From JBKECY01 sp047975025 (GTDB taxonomy: Bacteria > Bacillota > Clostridia > Lachnospirales > Lachnospiraceae), in the NCBI GenBank assembly GCA_047975025.1, contig JBKECY010000051.1:1-24581 (forward strand): a stretch of DNA of 24,581 nucleotides. Reading direction: 5' to 3'. A program made the translations under genes and the position numbers. The notes below the pieces were generated by a model. That model was not told the origin of the DNA and ran no database searches. It was given only the letters and a program-made list of their open reading frames with translations. Below, in pieces: positions 1 to 7,460 of the stretch; the stretch's first letter is position 1; every line of letters starts with the position of its first letter.

Positions 1-115
1 CCGCCCTTGAACAATCCACCAAGAAATGTTACGATGTCGTCAAGCTGATAAGGATTTACCCTACCGGATACCGGTCATTACTAACATTGCGACTGGTACA
101 AAAATCGGGGGCAGG
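1..115. other. Unassigned window edge, no gene supported
   Basis: Nothing is confidently coding here. On the minus strand three stop codons follow one another in one frame (about 75-83). After them the frame stays open to the window edge and reads ...VNPYQLDDIVTFLGG..., with no visible start codon or ribosome binding site. I do not recognise the peptide. The stretch sits directly downstream of the abrupt end of the VOC gene, so it could be a deletion or insertion junction. I could not identify an insertion-sequence end. Confidence 0.3.
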
Positions 116-337
116 TCAAAAAACTTCAAGAATAAAACCATTCGGTGATTCTAAAAAGCAGAAATCAGAATATGCACCTTCATCCAATTGATATAATGCA
201 TAATGTGAATGTATAAATTCTTTTTCGAATATTCCTTTCATACCTAATGTAAATCCAAAATAACGAGAGTAAAAGTCAATAGTTTGCTCCATGTCTGATA
301 CTGTTATTCCTACATGTAAAAACTCCGCACCTCCCAT
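116..337 (-). CDS. VOC (glyoxalase/dioxygenase fold) protein, probably C-terminally truncated
   Basis: The 73-residue protein has the start of a vicinal-oxygen-chelate module: HVGITVSDMEQTIDFYSRYFG at residues 8-28, with the metal-ligand-type His8, and a closing strand SPNGFILEVF at the C-terminus. Such proteins are usually 120-130 residues and hold two of these modules. Here only one is present and the frame stops just where the second would begin, so truncation is likely. The start is well supported by AAGGAGGT ending 9 bases before the ATG. Its promoter (444-509) carries the same LysR-type box and spacing as the aromatic/decarboxylase locus at 12.9-24 kb. VOC proteins act on small molecules such as methylglyoxal adducts or catechols. 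The substrate here is unknown, and the gene may be a non-functional remnant. Confidence 0.7.
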   Translation of the reverse strand: MGGAEFLHVGITVSDMEQTIDFYSRYFGFTLGMKGIFEKEFIHSHYALYQLDEGAYSDFCFLESPNGFILEVF

Positions 338-443
338 TTTGTCAACCTCCTTGCTTAATTAAGTTATTTTACAGTCAAATACCACCATACATTTGATTCC
401 GGTTTAAAATATAGTGTAAATACCACACTGTTTTTCTATCACA

Positions 444-509
444 ATTCTACTATTTTAGGTTATTTTGAACAATTTAAATTCAGCTTAACACCTATTCTAT
501 AATGGAATA
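444..509 (-). promoter_or_regulatory. Promoter with LysR-type box upstream of the VOC gene
   Basis: Read on the minus strand: box TATTCCATTATAGAATA (509-493), then 20 bp, -35 TTGTTC (472-467), then 17 bp, -10 TAGAAT (449-444). The leader to the ATG at 337 is about 100 nt. The 5-7-5 box and the 20/17 spacing are the same as at the three promoters of the right-hand locus. Unlike those, the box here is the centre of a 27-bp-arm palindrome. Confidence 0.6.
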
Positions 510-531
510 GGTGTTAAGCTGAATTTAAATT
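471..531. repeat. Perfect 27-bp inverted repeat with 7-nt spacer
   Basis: The arms 471-497 and 505-531 are perfectly complementary and are separated by TATAATG. The innermost five pairs form the TATTC/GAATA LysR-type box, and the lower arm runs into the -35 of the VOC promoter. There is no U-tract directly after either arm, so a simple intrinsic terminator for the lipoprotein gene (stop at 625) is less likely than a regulatory palindrome or a small hairpin repeat element. Confidence 0.85.
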
Positions 532-624
532 ACTATATTTAATTTTAAGTACCCATCAAATCCTGAATGTCCCTCTATTTTTCTCAACCGGAACTAAAAA
601 ATGCTTTCTAATTTTTTTGTATCC

Positions 625-1191
625 TCAACCTGTCTGAGTATATTCGGAATTCCACATTTCCAATCCTTCCCAATCAGGAAATCCACTGACGCGCAATGTC
701 AGATCTTCATCCCATTGGAAATTCAGTTCATAAGTTTCATCTATGTACTGTGCTGTGTAATCTCCTGTAATAGTTGCTGTTGCCTCCGTTAAAATCATAT
801 TGCCATATGGTTCCTGACTTCTGTCAATAATATGGAACTTAAATGTGTTTCTGGTGATATGATATATTTCAATCACCTTATCTGCCGTAGAAGAGGGCTG
901 ATACACTCCTGCGACTCCTTCAAAATCCACATGCTGTTCATTCAATATTTCCTGCTTTACTTCATCTTTTATTTCTGCTTTTAACTCTTCTTTTAACTCG
1001 GTTCTTAATTCTTCTTTAAGCTCATTTTTAAGCTGCCCGCCCAATGCAGCATACAGTTCGTCCGTCGTAGTGGCAGTTTCTTGCTTTGTGGCAGTTTCTT
1101 GCTTTGTTGCACTTTCCTGCTCGGATTTTGCGCAACCTCCCAAAATAACCAATGTTAGTATACCCAGTAGCAAAACAAGACTTTTCTTCAT
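625..1191 (-). CDS. Putative lipoprotein with charged coiled coil
   Basis: The 188-residue protein starts with a lipoprotein signal peptide: MKK, a hydrophobic core, and lipobox ILGGC with Cys20 as the lipidation site. A T/E/Q-rich linker follows with a duplicated ATKQET hexapeptide. Next, about residues 50-85, is a Lys/Glu-rich helix with repeated KEEL units that should form a coiled coil. The C-terminal 100 residues are a predicted beta-rich domain of unknown family. GGGAGGG lies 6 bases before the ATG. The gene follows the ABC-2 exporter genes by 51 bases on the same strand, so it may be the last gene of that operon and an extracytoplasmic partner of the exporter. The function is unknown. 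Confidence 0.7.
   Translation of the reverse strand: MKKSLVLLLGILTLVILGGCAKSEQESATKQETATKQETATTTDELYAALGGQLKNELKEELRTELKEELKAEIKDEVKQEILNEQHVDFEGVAGVYQPSSTADKVIEIYHITRNTFKFHIIDRSQEPYGNMILTEATATITGDYTAQYIDETYELNFQWDEDLTLRVSGFPDWEGLEMWNSEYTQTG
1075..1110 (-). repeat. Tandem duplication of an 18-bp unit inside the lipoprotein gene
   Basis: Two adjacent 18-bp units (1075-1092 and 1093-1110) differ by one base. Each encodes ATKQET in the linker after the lipidated cysteine. In-frame units of this sort can vary in number by slippage and change the linker length. Confidence 0.8.
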
Positions 1192-1242
1192 AGTTTTCCC
1201 TCCCTCTAATTGAATCGTACAAATCCACTAATAATTAGATGT

Positions 1243-2031
1243 TTATTTCAGCAATCGTTCATATCCCAATCCCTTGAACGAGCGCTTCAAAAGCAGCCAG
1301 GCAATCGCGGCTAACACAGCCCCCAAAGCCAGCAGCATCCATTCATTAATCAGCATGACTCCTGCAAACTGTCCTACCGCCAGCAGAATAATCGGCAGAA
1401 TCAAAAACACACTGCGCTGCTGCGACTCTTCCACTGACTGTGCTTTTGCCGACCCTTGTACAATAAGCGTAATGGCAATAAGGGAAAGCGCCGGCGATAC
1501 CACGATAATGAGTGGCAGCCAGCTAAGCCCCGGCAGGATAAATACCCCTGTAAGCAGCCGCACCTCTATCTCTACCACCAAAATCATGACAACAAATGAA
1601 CTTAGTGCCACAAACATACTCAGTACAAACGAGGCATATACCTTCGCATGGTAGATTTGTTTAATTGTCATTGGAGAATACAAAAGTGTCTCCAACGTAT
1701 GCTTTTCCTTCTCACCCACGAACGAGCTGGCTGCCATGACCGAGGCCGCCATAATGGGAATCAGCAGGAAAAAAATGGGCAGGATACTGTCAAGTAAGAG
1801 CTTAATGACCATATGTACGGGGTCTGCCACCGTAGTAACCGGCAGCAGCGCTAAGAGCTGCTGAAAGTCCTCAGAGTCAGTGGGGGACAAAATGACAATC
1901 AGGATAAAAACTGAAGGCAGCACAACTGTCATGACCAGTGGTACGATGAGAAGCACCGAAAAAATCTGCTTATTCGCCGTCACTGAGCGAATATCCTTTT
2001 TAATAAGTGCTCTTTGCATGAAATTAATCAT
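1243..2031 (-). CDS. ABC-2 type transporter permease
   Basis: The 262-residue membrane protein has about six hydrophobic segments: near residues 24-48, 83-103, 129-152, 168-192, 207-227 and 230-247. The cytoplasmic motif FVGEKEKHTLETLLYSPMT at about 104-122 is typical of NatB/CcmB-like ABC-2 permeases (ExxxGTLE-type motif). It overlaps the ATPase gene by 4 bases (ATGA), so the two are translationally coupled and should form one exporter, probably two permeases with two ATPases in the plasma membrane. The exported substrate cannot be read from the sequence. Sodium, antibiotics or peptides are options known for this family. Confidence 0.85.
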   Translation of the reverse strand: MINFMQRALIKKDIRSVTANKQIFSVLLIVPLVMTVVLPSVFILIVILSPTDSEDFQQLLALLPVTTVADPVHMVIKLLLDSILPIFFLLIPIMAASVMAASSFVGEKEKHTLETLLYSPMTIKQIYHAKVYASFVLSMFVALSSFVVMILVVEIEVRLLTGVFILPGLSWLPLIIVVSPALSLIAITLIVQGSAKAQSVEESQQRSVFLILPIILLAVGQFAGVMLINEWMLLALGAVLAAIAWLLLKRSFKGLGYERLLK

Positions 2032-2948
2032 TTCATCACCTCCCGATCTCTTTGCTGGTCAAGTAAGGTAAAGTAGATTTCCTCCAGACTCTTTTGTCTG
2101 GCGGCAACGTAATAGAGCTTGGCTCCTTCTTGGACCAGATGGCTGACGATGGAAGGAATTTCATGTTCTGACGCTACTTTTAGGTTATAGAAGCCTTCTG
2201 CATCGGTTGTCATCCCCGCGAGCGCCGGCATATTGTCTGCTCTGATTGTAACGGTAAGATCGGAGTCGACGGTAGCCCGCAGCGCAGCCAGATTTCCTAC
2301 CCGCAAGAGTGCTCCGTTGTCGACCAGACCATAACAGGTACATATTTCTTCCGCATAGCGCAGCTGGTGGGTGCACAAGAACACTGTGGTACCTTTTTCT
2401 TGCGAAAGCTGCGTAATCATTGTATTGACACTCTTGGTACTTTCGGGGTCAAGTCCCGAGGTGGGTTCATCCAGAAACAAGATCTTGGGGTTGTGCATCA
2501 TGGCTCGTGCCAGGTAGAGGCGCTGCCGCATTCCAGTGGAATAGGCACCAAGCTTCTTTCCCGCCGCATCGAGAAGCTCTAATTGGTCGAGCAATTCTCC
2601 AGCTCTCTTTTTGCCATCGGTTTCGCGGATACCAAATAAGGCTCCGTATAACACAAGATTTTCCTCTCCTGTTAAATTATCATACATTTGGGCATGTTCG
2701 GTCACGACCCCCGCCGTACGGTGCACAATTTCAGGCGAACTGAACGGATCAATATCAAAAACTTTGCAGCTGCCTTCTGAAGGTGCCAGCATTCCGTTTA
2801 ATAATTTGACTGTTGTTGTCTTACCTGCCCCATTGGGACCCAGAAATCCAAAGATTTCTCCTGCATCCAATGAAAAGCTGATGTCGGAAACTGCTTTTTT
2901 ATGGTCATCGAATATTTTAGACAGATGCTCCACTGTAACTGCTTTCAT
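2028..2948 (-). CDS. ABC transporter ATP-binding protein (ABC-2 exporter)
   Basis: The 306-residue nucleotide-binding subunit has Walker A GPNGAGKTT (37-45), signature STGMRQ (137-142), Walker B ILFLDEP (156-162), D-loop SGLD and switch His in CTHQ. The C-terminal 90 residues form the usual DUF4162-like extension of exporter ATPases. GGGAGGA lies before the ATG. The gene overlaps the permease by 4 bases and leads the exporter/lipoprotein cluster. A possible promoter is TTGACT-N17-TACTGT on the minus strand around 2982-3010, but the -10 is poor. Confidence 0.9.
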   Translation of the reverse strand: MKAVTVEHLSKIFDDHKKAVSDISFSLDAGEIFGFLGPNGAGKTTTVKLLNGMLAPSEGSCKVFDIDPFSSPEIVHRTAGVVTEHAQMYDNLTGEENLVLYGALFGIRETDGKKRAGELLDQLELLDAAGKKLGAYSTGMRQRLYLARAMMHNPKILFLDEPTSGLDPESTKSVNTMITQLSQEKGTTVFLCTHQLRYAEEICTCYGLVDNGALLRVGNLAALRATVDSDLTVTIRADNMPALAGMTTDAEGFYNLKVASEHEIPSIVSHLVQEGAKLYYVAARQKSLEEIYFTLLDQQRDREVMK

Positions 2949-3048
2949 AGTATTCCTCCCATGCCCCGCTTCTTCTATAAGCTAACAGTAGCATTATGCC
3001 CAAAATAAGTCAAGTCTGATATCACCAGGTCTTGCCACACTATAATAA

Positions 3049-3075
3049 AGCCCTCTGCCAAACAAGCAGAGGACT
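3049..3075 (-). terminator. Intrinsic terminator of the sigma/anti-sigma operon
   Basis: The stem CCTCTGC (3052-3058) pairs with GCAGAGG (3066-3072) across a 7-nt loop, with two more pairs outside a mismatch. On the minus strand the stem is followed by CTTTATTAT. It lies 26 bases past the stop of the anti-sigma gene. Confidence 0.7.
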
Positions 3076-3100
3076 TCTATGATTACAATTTATATGATGT

Positions 3101-4420
3101 TTATCCTTCAGAAAAGGTTATTTCTTTGCTATATAAGGCATGTTCCGTCAAATATTGTGCAAAGGTTTTTTCTTTCCTTTTCTCTTCATAGTCCGGACCG
3201 TAATAATACCCTTTCAATTCATCCAGATATTCAATTTCATCACAAACAAATACGTAAATTGTGCTGGTATCTCTGCCATACGTTGAATACACATCCGTAC
3301 CACTTCCCTGATTATCCAGGAGATCTCCCTGTGCATCACAGATGGCAAGGAACTTCGCAGTAGCGACCGTTCCGGGCGCACTTTGTATGTCTGCTGTGAC
3401 TTCATACGGTGTTTTTGTCACGACTCCAATACCCGTCCCGGTTTCATTTATTTCATTCACAGTGACTACCTGTTCTTTGGATGGGTCGTTTACAACCTCA
3501 AGTGTAAAATCCCATGTTCCTTCATAGCTTTTGACAATGGGTTCATTGATTGTAATGACATCTCCTTCGGCTGCAGTCACTTGTGTCTCAACATACTCAG
3601 ACAGGTCGGAAGAAATTGAAAGAATCGTAAATTCATAGGTGAATGAATCCGGCGTACTGAGCTCTTCTCCCGCCCGCGGGAAGGCTTCTTTGATTCGATT
3701 ATTATACTCCTCTTCCTGTTGTATACTCTCCTGCGTCACCTCACCTTCCGTCACCTCTAAGTCTTCGATACCGGCTGCCCGAATTTCTTCACTTGACGGC
3801 CACCACCTGTACCCGCTTAGCGGTATACGGATAATTCCGACAAATGTATGCATATCTTCATACTGCCCTTCAATATAATAGGGATTAAGCTCGATTCCCT
3901 CAATCGTGGTCGGCACCACTTCCAGTTCAAGGCGGTCGTAATCCAGGACATAATCGGCCTGATTCTTGATTCTGTTAAAATCCGCCGGGAATTCTTCCTC
4001 GTTTTCAATTTTAACGGCAAGATACAATGCGTACTTGTTGCTGTAAGATTCCGAGATGGTCACTGTAATCCCACCGGAAGTTTTAACAAATTGATTTTCA
4101 GTCAGTTCCTCATTTTCCAGCTTTTCAGCATCTTCATTTGTAATAAGCTTTTGCGACTTTTTACTAAAGTCCCCCTTATAGCTGACAGTTTTCTCAGTTC
4201 TTGCAAAGAGATGTCCAATGAGCGGTAATTTCGTTGCCATAACCGGATTATTTATACAAAATGTAATCATTGCCGCAAACACAAGTACCGTAATACTAAT
4301 CGTGGTTACGGAGCGCTTTAAGATTTTATTTCTTTGCTCCCGGTGTAATGTCTTAATGCTTTTATCTATTGCCTGATCCAGTTTGTCAGAAACCGGAACA
4401 TCATCCATCGGATTATGCAT
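3101..4420 (-). CDS. DUF4179 domain-containing anti-sigma factor
   Basis: The 439-residue protein has a short cytoplasmic N-terminus (1-36, acidic then basic), one transmembrane segment at about 37-57, and a long extracytoplasmic part that begins with the DUF4179-type region (NPVMATKLPLIGHLF near 58-72). This is the layout of RsiV/DUF4179 anti-sigma factors, in which the cytoplasmic N-terminus holds the sigma factor and the outer domain senses a signal. The gene overlaps the sigma gene upstream by 8 bases, so both are co-translated at a fixed ratio. The outer domain is acidic and I see no enzymatic motif. The signal is unknown. Confidence 0.8.
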   Translation of the reverse strand: MHNPMDDVPVSDKLDQAIDKSIKTLHREQRNKILKRSVTTISITVLVFAAMITFCINNPVMATKLPLIGHLFARTEKTVSYKGDFSKKSQKLITNEDAEKLENEELTENQFVKTSGGITVTISESYSNKYALYLAVKIENEEEFPADFNRIKNQADYVLDYDRLELEVVPTTIEGIELNPYYIEGQYEDMHTFVGIIRIPLSGYRWWPSSEEIRAAGIEDLEVTEGEVTQESIQQEEEYNNRIKEAFPRAGEELSTPDSFTYEFTILSISSDLSEYVETQVTAAEGDVITINEPIVKSYEGTWDFTLEVVNDPSKEQVVTVNEINETGTGIGVVTKTPYEVTADIQSAPGTVATAKFLAICDAQGDLLDNQGSGTDVYSTYGRDTSTIYVFVCDEIEYLDELKGYYYGPDYEEKRKEKTFAQYLTEHALYSKEITFSEG

Positions 4421-4955
4421 AATGATATCCCTCCTTTAAATACTTTTTTAATTCTTGCTTTGCTCTGGTAAGGTACGCTGATACCGAACCTTCCGGAATT
4501 TCCAGTGTACTGGCAATCTCGGTAATTTTCAATTCGTCGAAATACTTCAGGATAATCACTGTCCTGTACTTCTCCGGCAGCATATCAATTGCTTCATATA
4601 AGTCCCATTTTTCCTCCTGTGAAATTGTAGATACAGACTTGGTATATGCCGTATTCTCAATGTTCTCCAAAGGCTCAAAGGAAACTTTTTTCTGGTAAAA
4701 ATCATGTGCGGTATTGAATAGGATACGTGTCAGCCAGGTTTTGAACCATTCCGGATTTTTTAAGGATTTGATTGTCCGAAACCCCTTTAGTACACATTCC
4801 TGCACAATATCCAATGCACTGTCTTCCTCTTTCGTATATAGAAACGCTGTCTTATACAGATATCCCTTATAATGTTCGACCAGAGTTCCGTAAGCTTTGA
4901 CATTTCCGCGGACTGCTTTTTTAACTAATTTCAAAATGTCCTTTTCTTCTGTCAT
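4413..4955 (-). CDS. ECF-type RNA polymerase sigma factor
   Basis: The 180-residue sigma-70-family protein has region 2 around residues 22-90 (DIVQECVLKGFRTI at 49-62, WFKTWLTRILFNTA at 70-83) and region 4 around 117-172. The helix-turn-helix lies in ITEIASTLEIPEGSVSAYLT (144-163). I place the start at 4955 and not at an in-frame ATG 36 bases upstream, because GAGGG lies 6 bases before this ATG and the upstream residues do not belong to the domain. Together with the overlapping DUF4179 anti-sigma gene it forms a membrane-signalling switch, probably autoregulated. I did not find a convincing ECF promoter in the leader. Confidence 0.87.
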   Translation of the reverse strand: MTEEKDILKLVKKAVRGNVKAYGTLVEHYKGYLYKTAFLYTKEEDSALDIVQECVLKGFRTIKSLKNPEWFKTWLTRILFNTAHDFYQKKVSFEPLENIENTAYTKSVSTISQEEKWDLYEAIDMLPEKYRTVIILKYFDELKITEIASTLEIPEGSVSAYLTRAKQELKKYLKEGYHYA

Positions 4956-5091
4956 ACATTTCCCTCTCTTTTGCCCCGGCGCCGGGTGCAAGTATTTTGT
5001 CTTACACTATATTAGACTCTGACTTTTATCAGAACCATACATTTTTTCAGAATATTTTTTAAACTATTATTACTTTCTTATAGTATAACCT

Positions 5092-5126
5092 AAAAAAGCA
5101 TTGGACAACAGTTTCTGTCCAATGCT
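5092..5126 (-). terminator. Intrinsic terminator of the oxidoreductase gene
   Basis: An 11-bp perfect stem (5097-5107 with 5116-5126) closes an 8-nt loop. On the minus strand it is followed by a run of six T (5092-5097 read as A on plus). It lies just past the stop of the gene ending at 5146. Confidence 0.85.
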
Positions 5127-5145
5127 TCTAATCTAATGTACAACT

Positions 5146-5784
5146 CTATGCTTCGCCAACGACTGAAAAACGTTCCTGTACATGATTAGCCTGCTCTGCC
5201 TCATCAATCATAGCAATGGCATAGTCCGCATAGCTTATAACGGTCTCCTGCTTTGCATTGAGGATCAGTTCTTCTCCGCCGGCTGAATACCGGCCGCTTC
5301 GCTTACCGTCTGCCTGAAAATCAGCCGCAGGACTTAAGTAGGTCCACCGTACATCATCGCGGCTGCGCAGCGCTTCCAGCGCTTTTCCCATGTTCGAAGC
5401 CAGGGGTTTGAAGCTATCCGGAAAATCAGGCGTATCCATCAGCTGTATTGTATGTGCCGCATCCACATATAAACTGCCCGCGCCCCCTACGACCAGCAGG
5501 CGATTTTCTTTGCCGCTTACTACATCACTTAAATGCTGCAAAGAAGTTTGATGCAGATTAAGTGTATCGGGCGTCCATGCCGCGAAGGCATCAATGACCA
5601 CTTCACTGTCCTTGATATCCTCATATGTTAGTGCAAAAAGATCTTTCTCCAGCACTTTGACCCTGGGGTCTGTGATCTTACTTTGATCACGTACAATGGC
5701 AAGGACATTGTGGCCTCTCTCCAATGCTTCCGCGACAATCAGGCTTCCAGCCTTTCCACTTGCTCCTATAACTGCTATATTCAT
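5146..5784 (-). CDS. NAD(P)H-binding oxidoreductase (atypical SDR, NmrA/COG2910-like)
   Basis: The 212-residue single-domain Rossmann protein has the dinucleotide motif GASGKAG (7-13) right after the first strand. VVIDAF near 61-66 and LLVVGGAGSLYVD near 96-108 are typical of the COG2910/NmrA-like group. These proteins bind NAD(P)H and act as small reductases or redox sensors. The gene is divergent from an HxlR regulator, with a shared 133-base control region. This is a common arrangement in which HxlR represses the reductase until an electrophile or oxidant appears. It has its own terminator, so it is a single-gene unit. The substrate is unknown. Confidence 0.83.
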   Translation of the reverse strand: MNIAVIGASGKAGSLIVAEALERGHNVLAIVRDQSKITDPRVKVLEKDLFALTYEDIKDSEVVIDAFAAWTPDTLNLHQTSLQHLSDVVSGKENRLLVVGGAGSLYVDAAHTIQLMDTPDFPDSFKPLASNMGKALEALRSRDDVRWTYLSPAADFQADGKRSGRYSAGGEELILNAKQETVISYADYAIAMIDEAEQANHVQERFSVVGEA

Positions 5785-5836
5785 ACTATTTCCTCCTTAT
5801 TCCGTCCTATGAATTGACGTTTGCTTTCTTTAACAT

Positions 5837-5884
5837 TATAATAGGGCTATACAGTACAAAAGTAAAGTAAGCACTTCAAAGTAC
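5837..5884. promoter_or_regulatory. Divergent promoter region with probable HxlR operator
   Basis: A TATAAT that reads on both strands (5837-5842) serves as the minus-strand -10. Beside it is an imperfect inverted repeat, GTACAAAAGT (5854-5863) against ACTTCAAAGTAC (5873-5884). The repeat covers the probable -35 of the oxidoreductase gene and lies 33 bases before the HxlR start, as expected for a repressor site. The match to a known HxlR box is only approximate. Confidence 0.45.
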
Positions 5885-5917
5885 CCTAGTATCACTTTAG
5901 AAACCATTGGAGGAACT

Positions 5918-6250
5918 ATGATAAAACAATGCGAATTACCTGCCTGCCCCGTTGAAATGACACTGGCACTTATGGGCGACCGGTGGAAAATATTAATCGT
6001 GCGCGATCTATTGGATGGAACTATGCGTTTCGGAGAATTGAAAAAGTCACTTACAGGAATTTCTCAAAAAGTCCTGACACAACACCTGCGTATTATGGAG
6101 GAAAATGGACTTATACATCGTGAGGTCTATGCGCAGGTGCCGCCAAAAGTGGAGTATTCTCTGACCGAGCTCGGACAAAGCCTGCGGCTCGTACACGATG
6201 CAATGCATGCCTGGGGGCAGGCCTATAAAGACTCTTTTTCAGAGGTGTAA
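5918..6250 (+). CDS. HxlR-family transcriptional regulator
   Basis: The 110-residue winged-helix protein shows the family hallmarks: ALMGDRWKILIVRDLLDG (17-34), RFGELKKSLTGISQKVLTQHL (37-57) and a wing near 66-80 (REVYAQVPPKVEYSLTELG). Cys5 and Cys10 lie in the N-terminal arm, where redox- or electrophile-sensing cysteines occur in relatives such as YodB and HypR. TTGGAGGA precedes the ATG. It is divergent from the NAD(P)H-binding oxidoreductase and probably represses it and itself. It ends 31 bases before the convergent DUF2115-like gene with no clear terminator between them. Confidence 0.92.
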   Translation: MIKQCELPACPVEMTLALMGDRWKILIVRDLLDGTMRFGELKKSLTGISQKVLTQHLRIMEENGLIHREVYAQVPPKVEYSLTELGQSLRLVHDAMHAWGQAYKDSFSEV

Positions 6251-6281
6251 GATTGTTTCGTGTATTTTCTCATGTATTTCT

Positions 6282-6773
6282 TCATGCATTTTTGCACACG
6301 CAAAATCGGCACACTGAATTCTCGGTCTGCATTTCTATACGCTTCGCGGGGCAATAAAAAATGCCGTTTTGTTCTGTTATACAGCCGCCCTGCATGTGCA
6401 TACCCAGCGGATGCAGCGGCTTTTTTGCAATACATACAAGGTACGTTGACACAAGTATACTGTATTGTTTTAGCTGCAGCTGACTGGGGGCGTACGCAGC
6501 AAAATACAGTTCCATACAGCTATGCAGTTTGTCTGCAACAGACTCATCAATTTCCCCTGCATCTGTTCGAATCTCTCCCGTCAGAATTTCAGCAAATACC
6601 TGCGCATTGTAGCGTGACATTACTGCATTAATATATGCCAGAGTGCCCGGCTCATAAGGAATCGTTCCTTGACTGCCGGCCTTTAGAAACTGCTGTATAC
6701 GCTCCTGCCTCATAAGTGTTTGCGCCTCCTGCCGAAGCCGCTGCCACATCTCATGTTGTTTCATCACAGTCAC
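6282..6773 (-). CDS. DUF2115-like cysteine-rich protein
   Basis: The 163-residue protein of unknown function has a mostly helical first two thirds and a C-terminal metal-site-like segment. That segment contains HPLG (121-124), GG then Cys131, FYCPAK with Cys141, and CRFCVC with Cys155, Cys158 and Cys160. The HPxG...YYCPxK...CxFC pattern matches what I recall of DUF2115 (UPF0305), a family best known from methanogens. Zinc or an iron-sulfur cluster is a reasonable inference. It overlaps the end of the upstream DUF3786 gene by 23 bases. The internal start at 6764 (MKQHEMW) would still overlap. The two are co-expressed and may act together. Confidence 0.65.
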   Translation of the reverse strand: MTVMKQHEMWQRLRQEAQTLMRQERIQQFLKAGSQGTIPYEPGTLAYINAVMSRYNAQVFAEILTGEIRTDAGEIDESVADKLHSCMELYFAAYAPSQLQLKQYSILVSTYLVCIAKKPLHPLGMHMQGGCITEQNGIFYCPAKRIEMQTENSVCRFCVCKNA

Positions 6774-7398
6774 CCATTAACTTTTCCAAAACTCCCAGCA
6801 AATAAAATGCTATATAGAAAGTTGTCTCAAAATGCACATAATCCAGTGCTGCGGTATCCCAGAGCAATTTTAGTTGTGCCGAAAATTCATCATCACTGTT
6901 CCAGAACTGCAGCATGACTGGAAATCCCTCGAACACTTCCAAGATGTAACTTACGTCTGCATAAGGAGCTTTTTCGCCTCCCAGTGTCTGGCAAGCAGCG
7001 CACAGCCTTGGAATCCGACCGTCAAACTTCGCTGCATAGGGAGCGAACAGGTCACTGCCTACTGCCTGCCCGGCATGGGCCATACCACTTAGGTGATTCA
7101 CACTGCTCCACTGTCCGGTCAGCCTGCGCTCTGCTTTGGCATAGCTTAACAGATCTAAAATCGACATCACTTCGTTAAATCCCGCAGATACAAAGCTCTT
7201 TTCTGATGTGACTGACTCCCGCTCTATCTGGCCTGTAACGCGATGTATACGGTAGAAGGATTTAAAGAACTTTATATACAGATAGGTAGCATCAAGAGTA
7301 AGTTCGTATTTTCTTGCGATCTCCTCGTGCTTCCATTTTGGGAATTCTAACTGTGCTTTTTCCAATTGTATCTGATAATTTGATTTTTTATTTTTCAT
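6751..7398 (-). CDS. DUF3786 domain-containing protein
   Basis: The 215-residue protein has an N-terminal helical part, a CAAC pair (Cys133, Cys136), and a C-terminal DUF3786-type block: GFPVMLQFWNSDDEFSAQ at 158-175, then a Trp-Asp and a hydrophobic helix. DUF3786 is uncharacterised and common in anaerobes. The perfect AAGGAGGT before the ATG supports the start. The gene is first of a two-gene operon with the DUF2115-like gene, and the AbiEii gene ends 62 bases upstream of it. No good promoter is obvious in those 62 bases, so read-through from the abiE operon is possible. Confidence 0.75.
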   Translation of the reverse strand: MKNKKSNYQIQLEKAQLEFPKWKHEEIARKYELTLDATYLYIKFFKSFYRIHRVTGQIERESVTSEKSFVSAGFNEVMSILDLLSYAKAERRLTGQWSSVNHLSGMAHAGQAVGSDLFAPYAAKFDGRIPRLCAACQTLGGEKAPYADVSYILEVFEGFPVMLQFWNSDDEFSAQLKLLWDTAALDYVHFETTFYIAFYLLGVLEKLMGDCDETT

Positions 7399-7460
7399 AT
7401 ACCTCCTTACCGAATCTTTTTACATTCGTTTTGTGCATCTGTCGTCCAAAACAAACTGAG

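Noticed and set aside
1..115. Possible insertion-sequence end next to the truncated VOC gene
   Set aside because: No inverted repeat, target duplication or transposase motif could be read in the short edge sequence.
377..426. Direct repeat AAATACCAC (377-385 and 418-426) in the VOC leader, 41 bp apart
   Set aside because: Only nine bases match, in AT-rich DNA; chance is a sufficient explanation.
4975..4986. GC-only 12-bp palindrome CCCGGCGCCGGG in the sigma-factor leader
   Set aside because: It stands out in an AT-rich leader but is short, has no loop and no known role; not enough to call an element.
4992..5090. ECF-type autoregulatory promoter upstream of the sigma gene
   Set aside because: A weak TGAAAA...GTC pairing can be found, but neither half matches an ECF consensus well.
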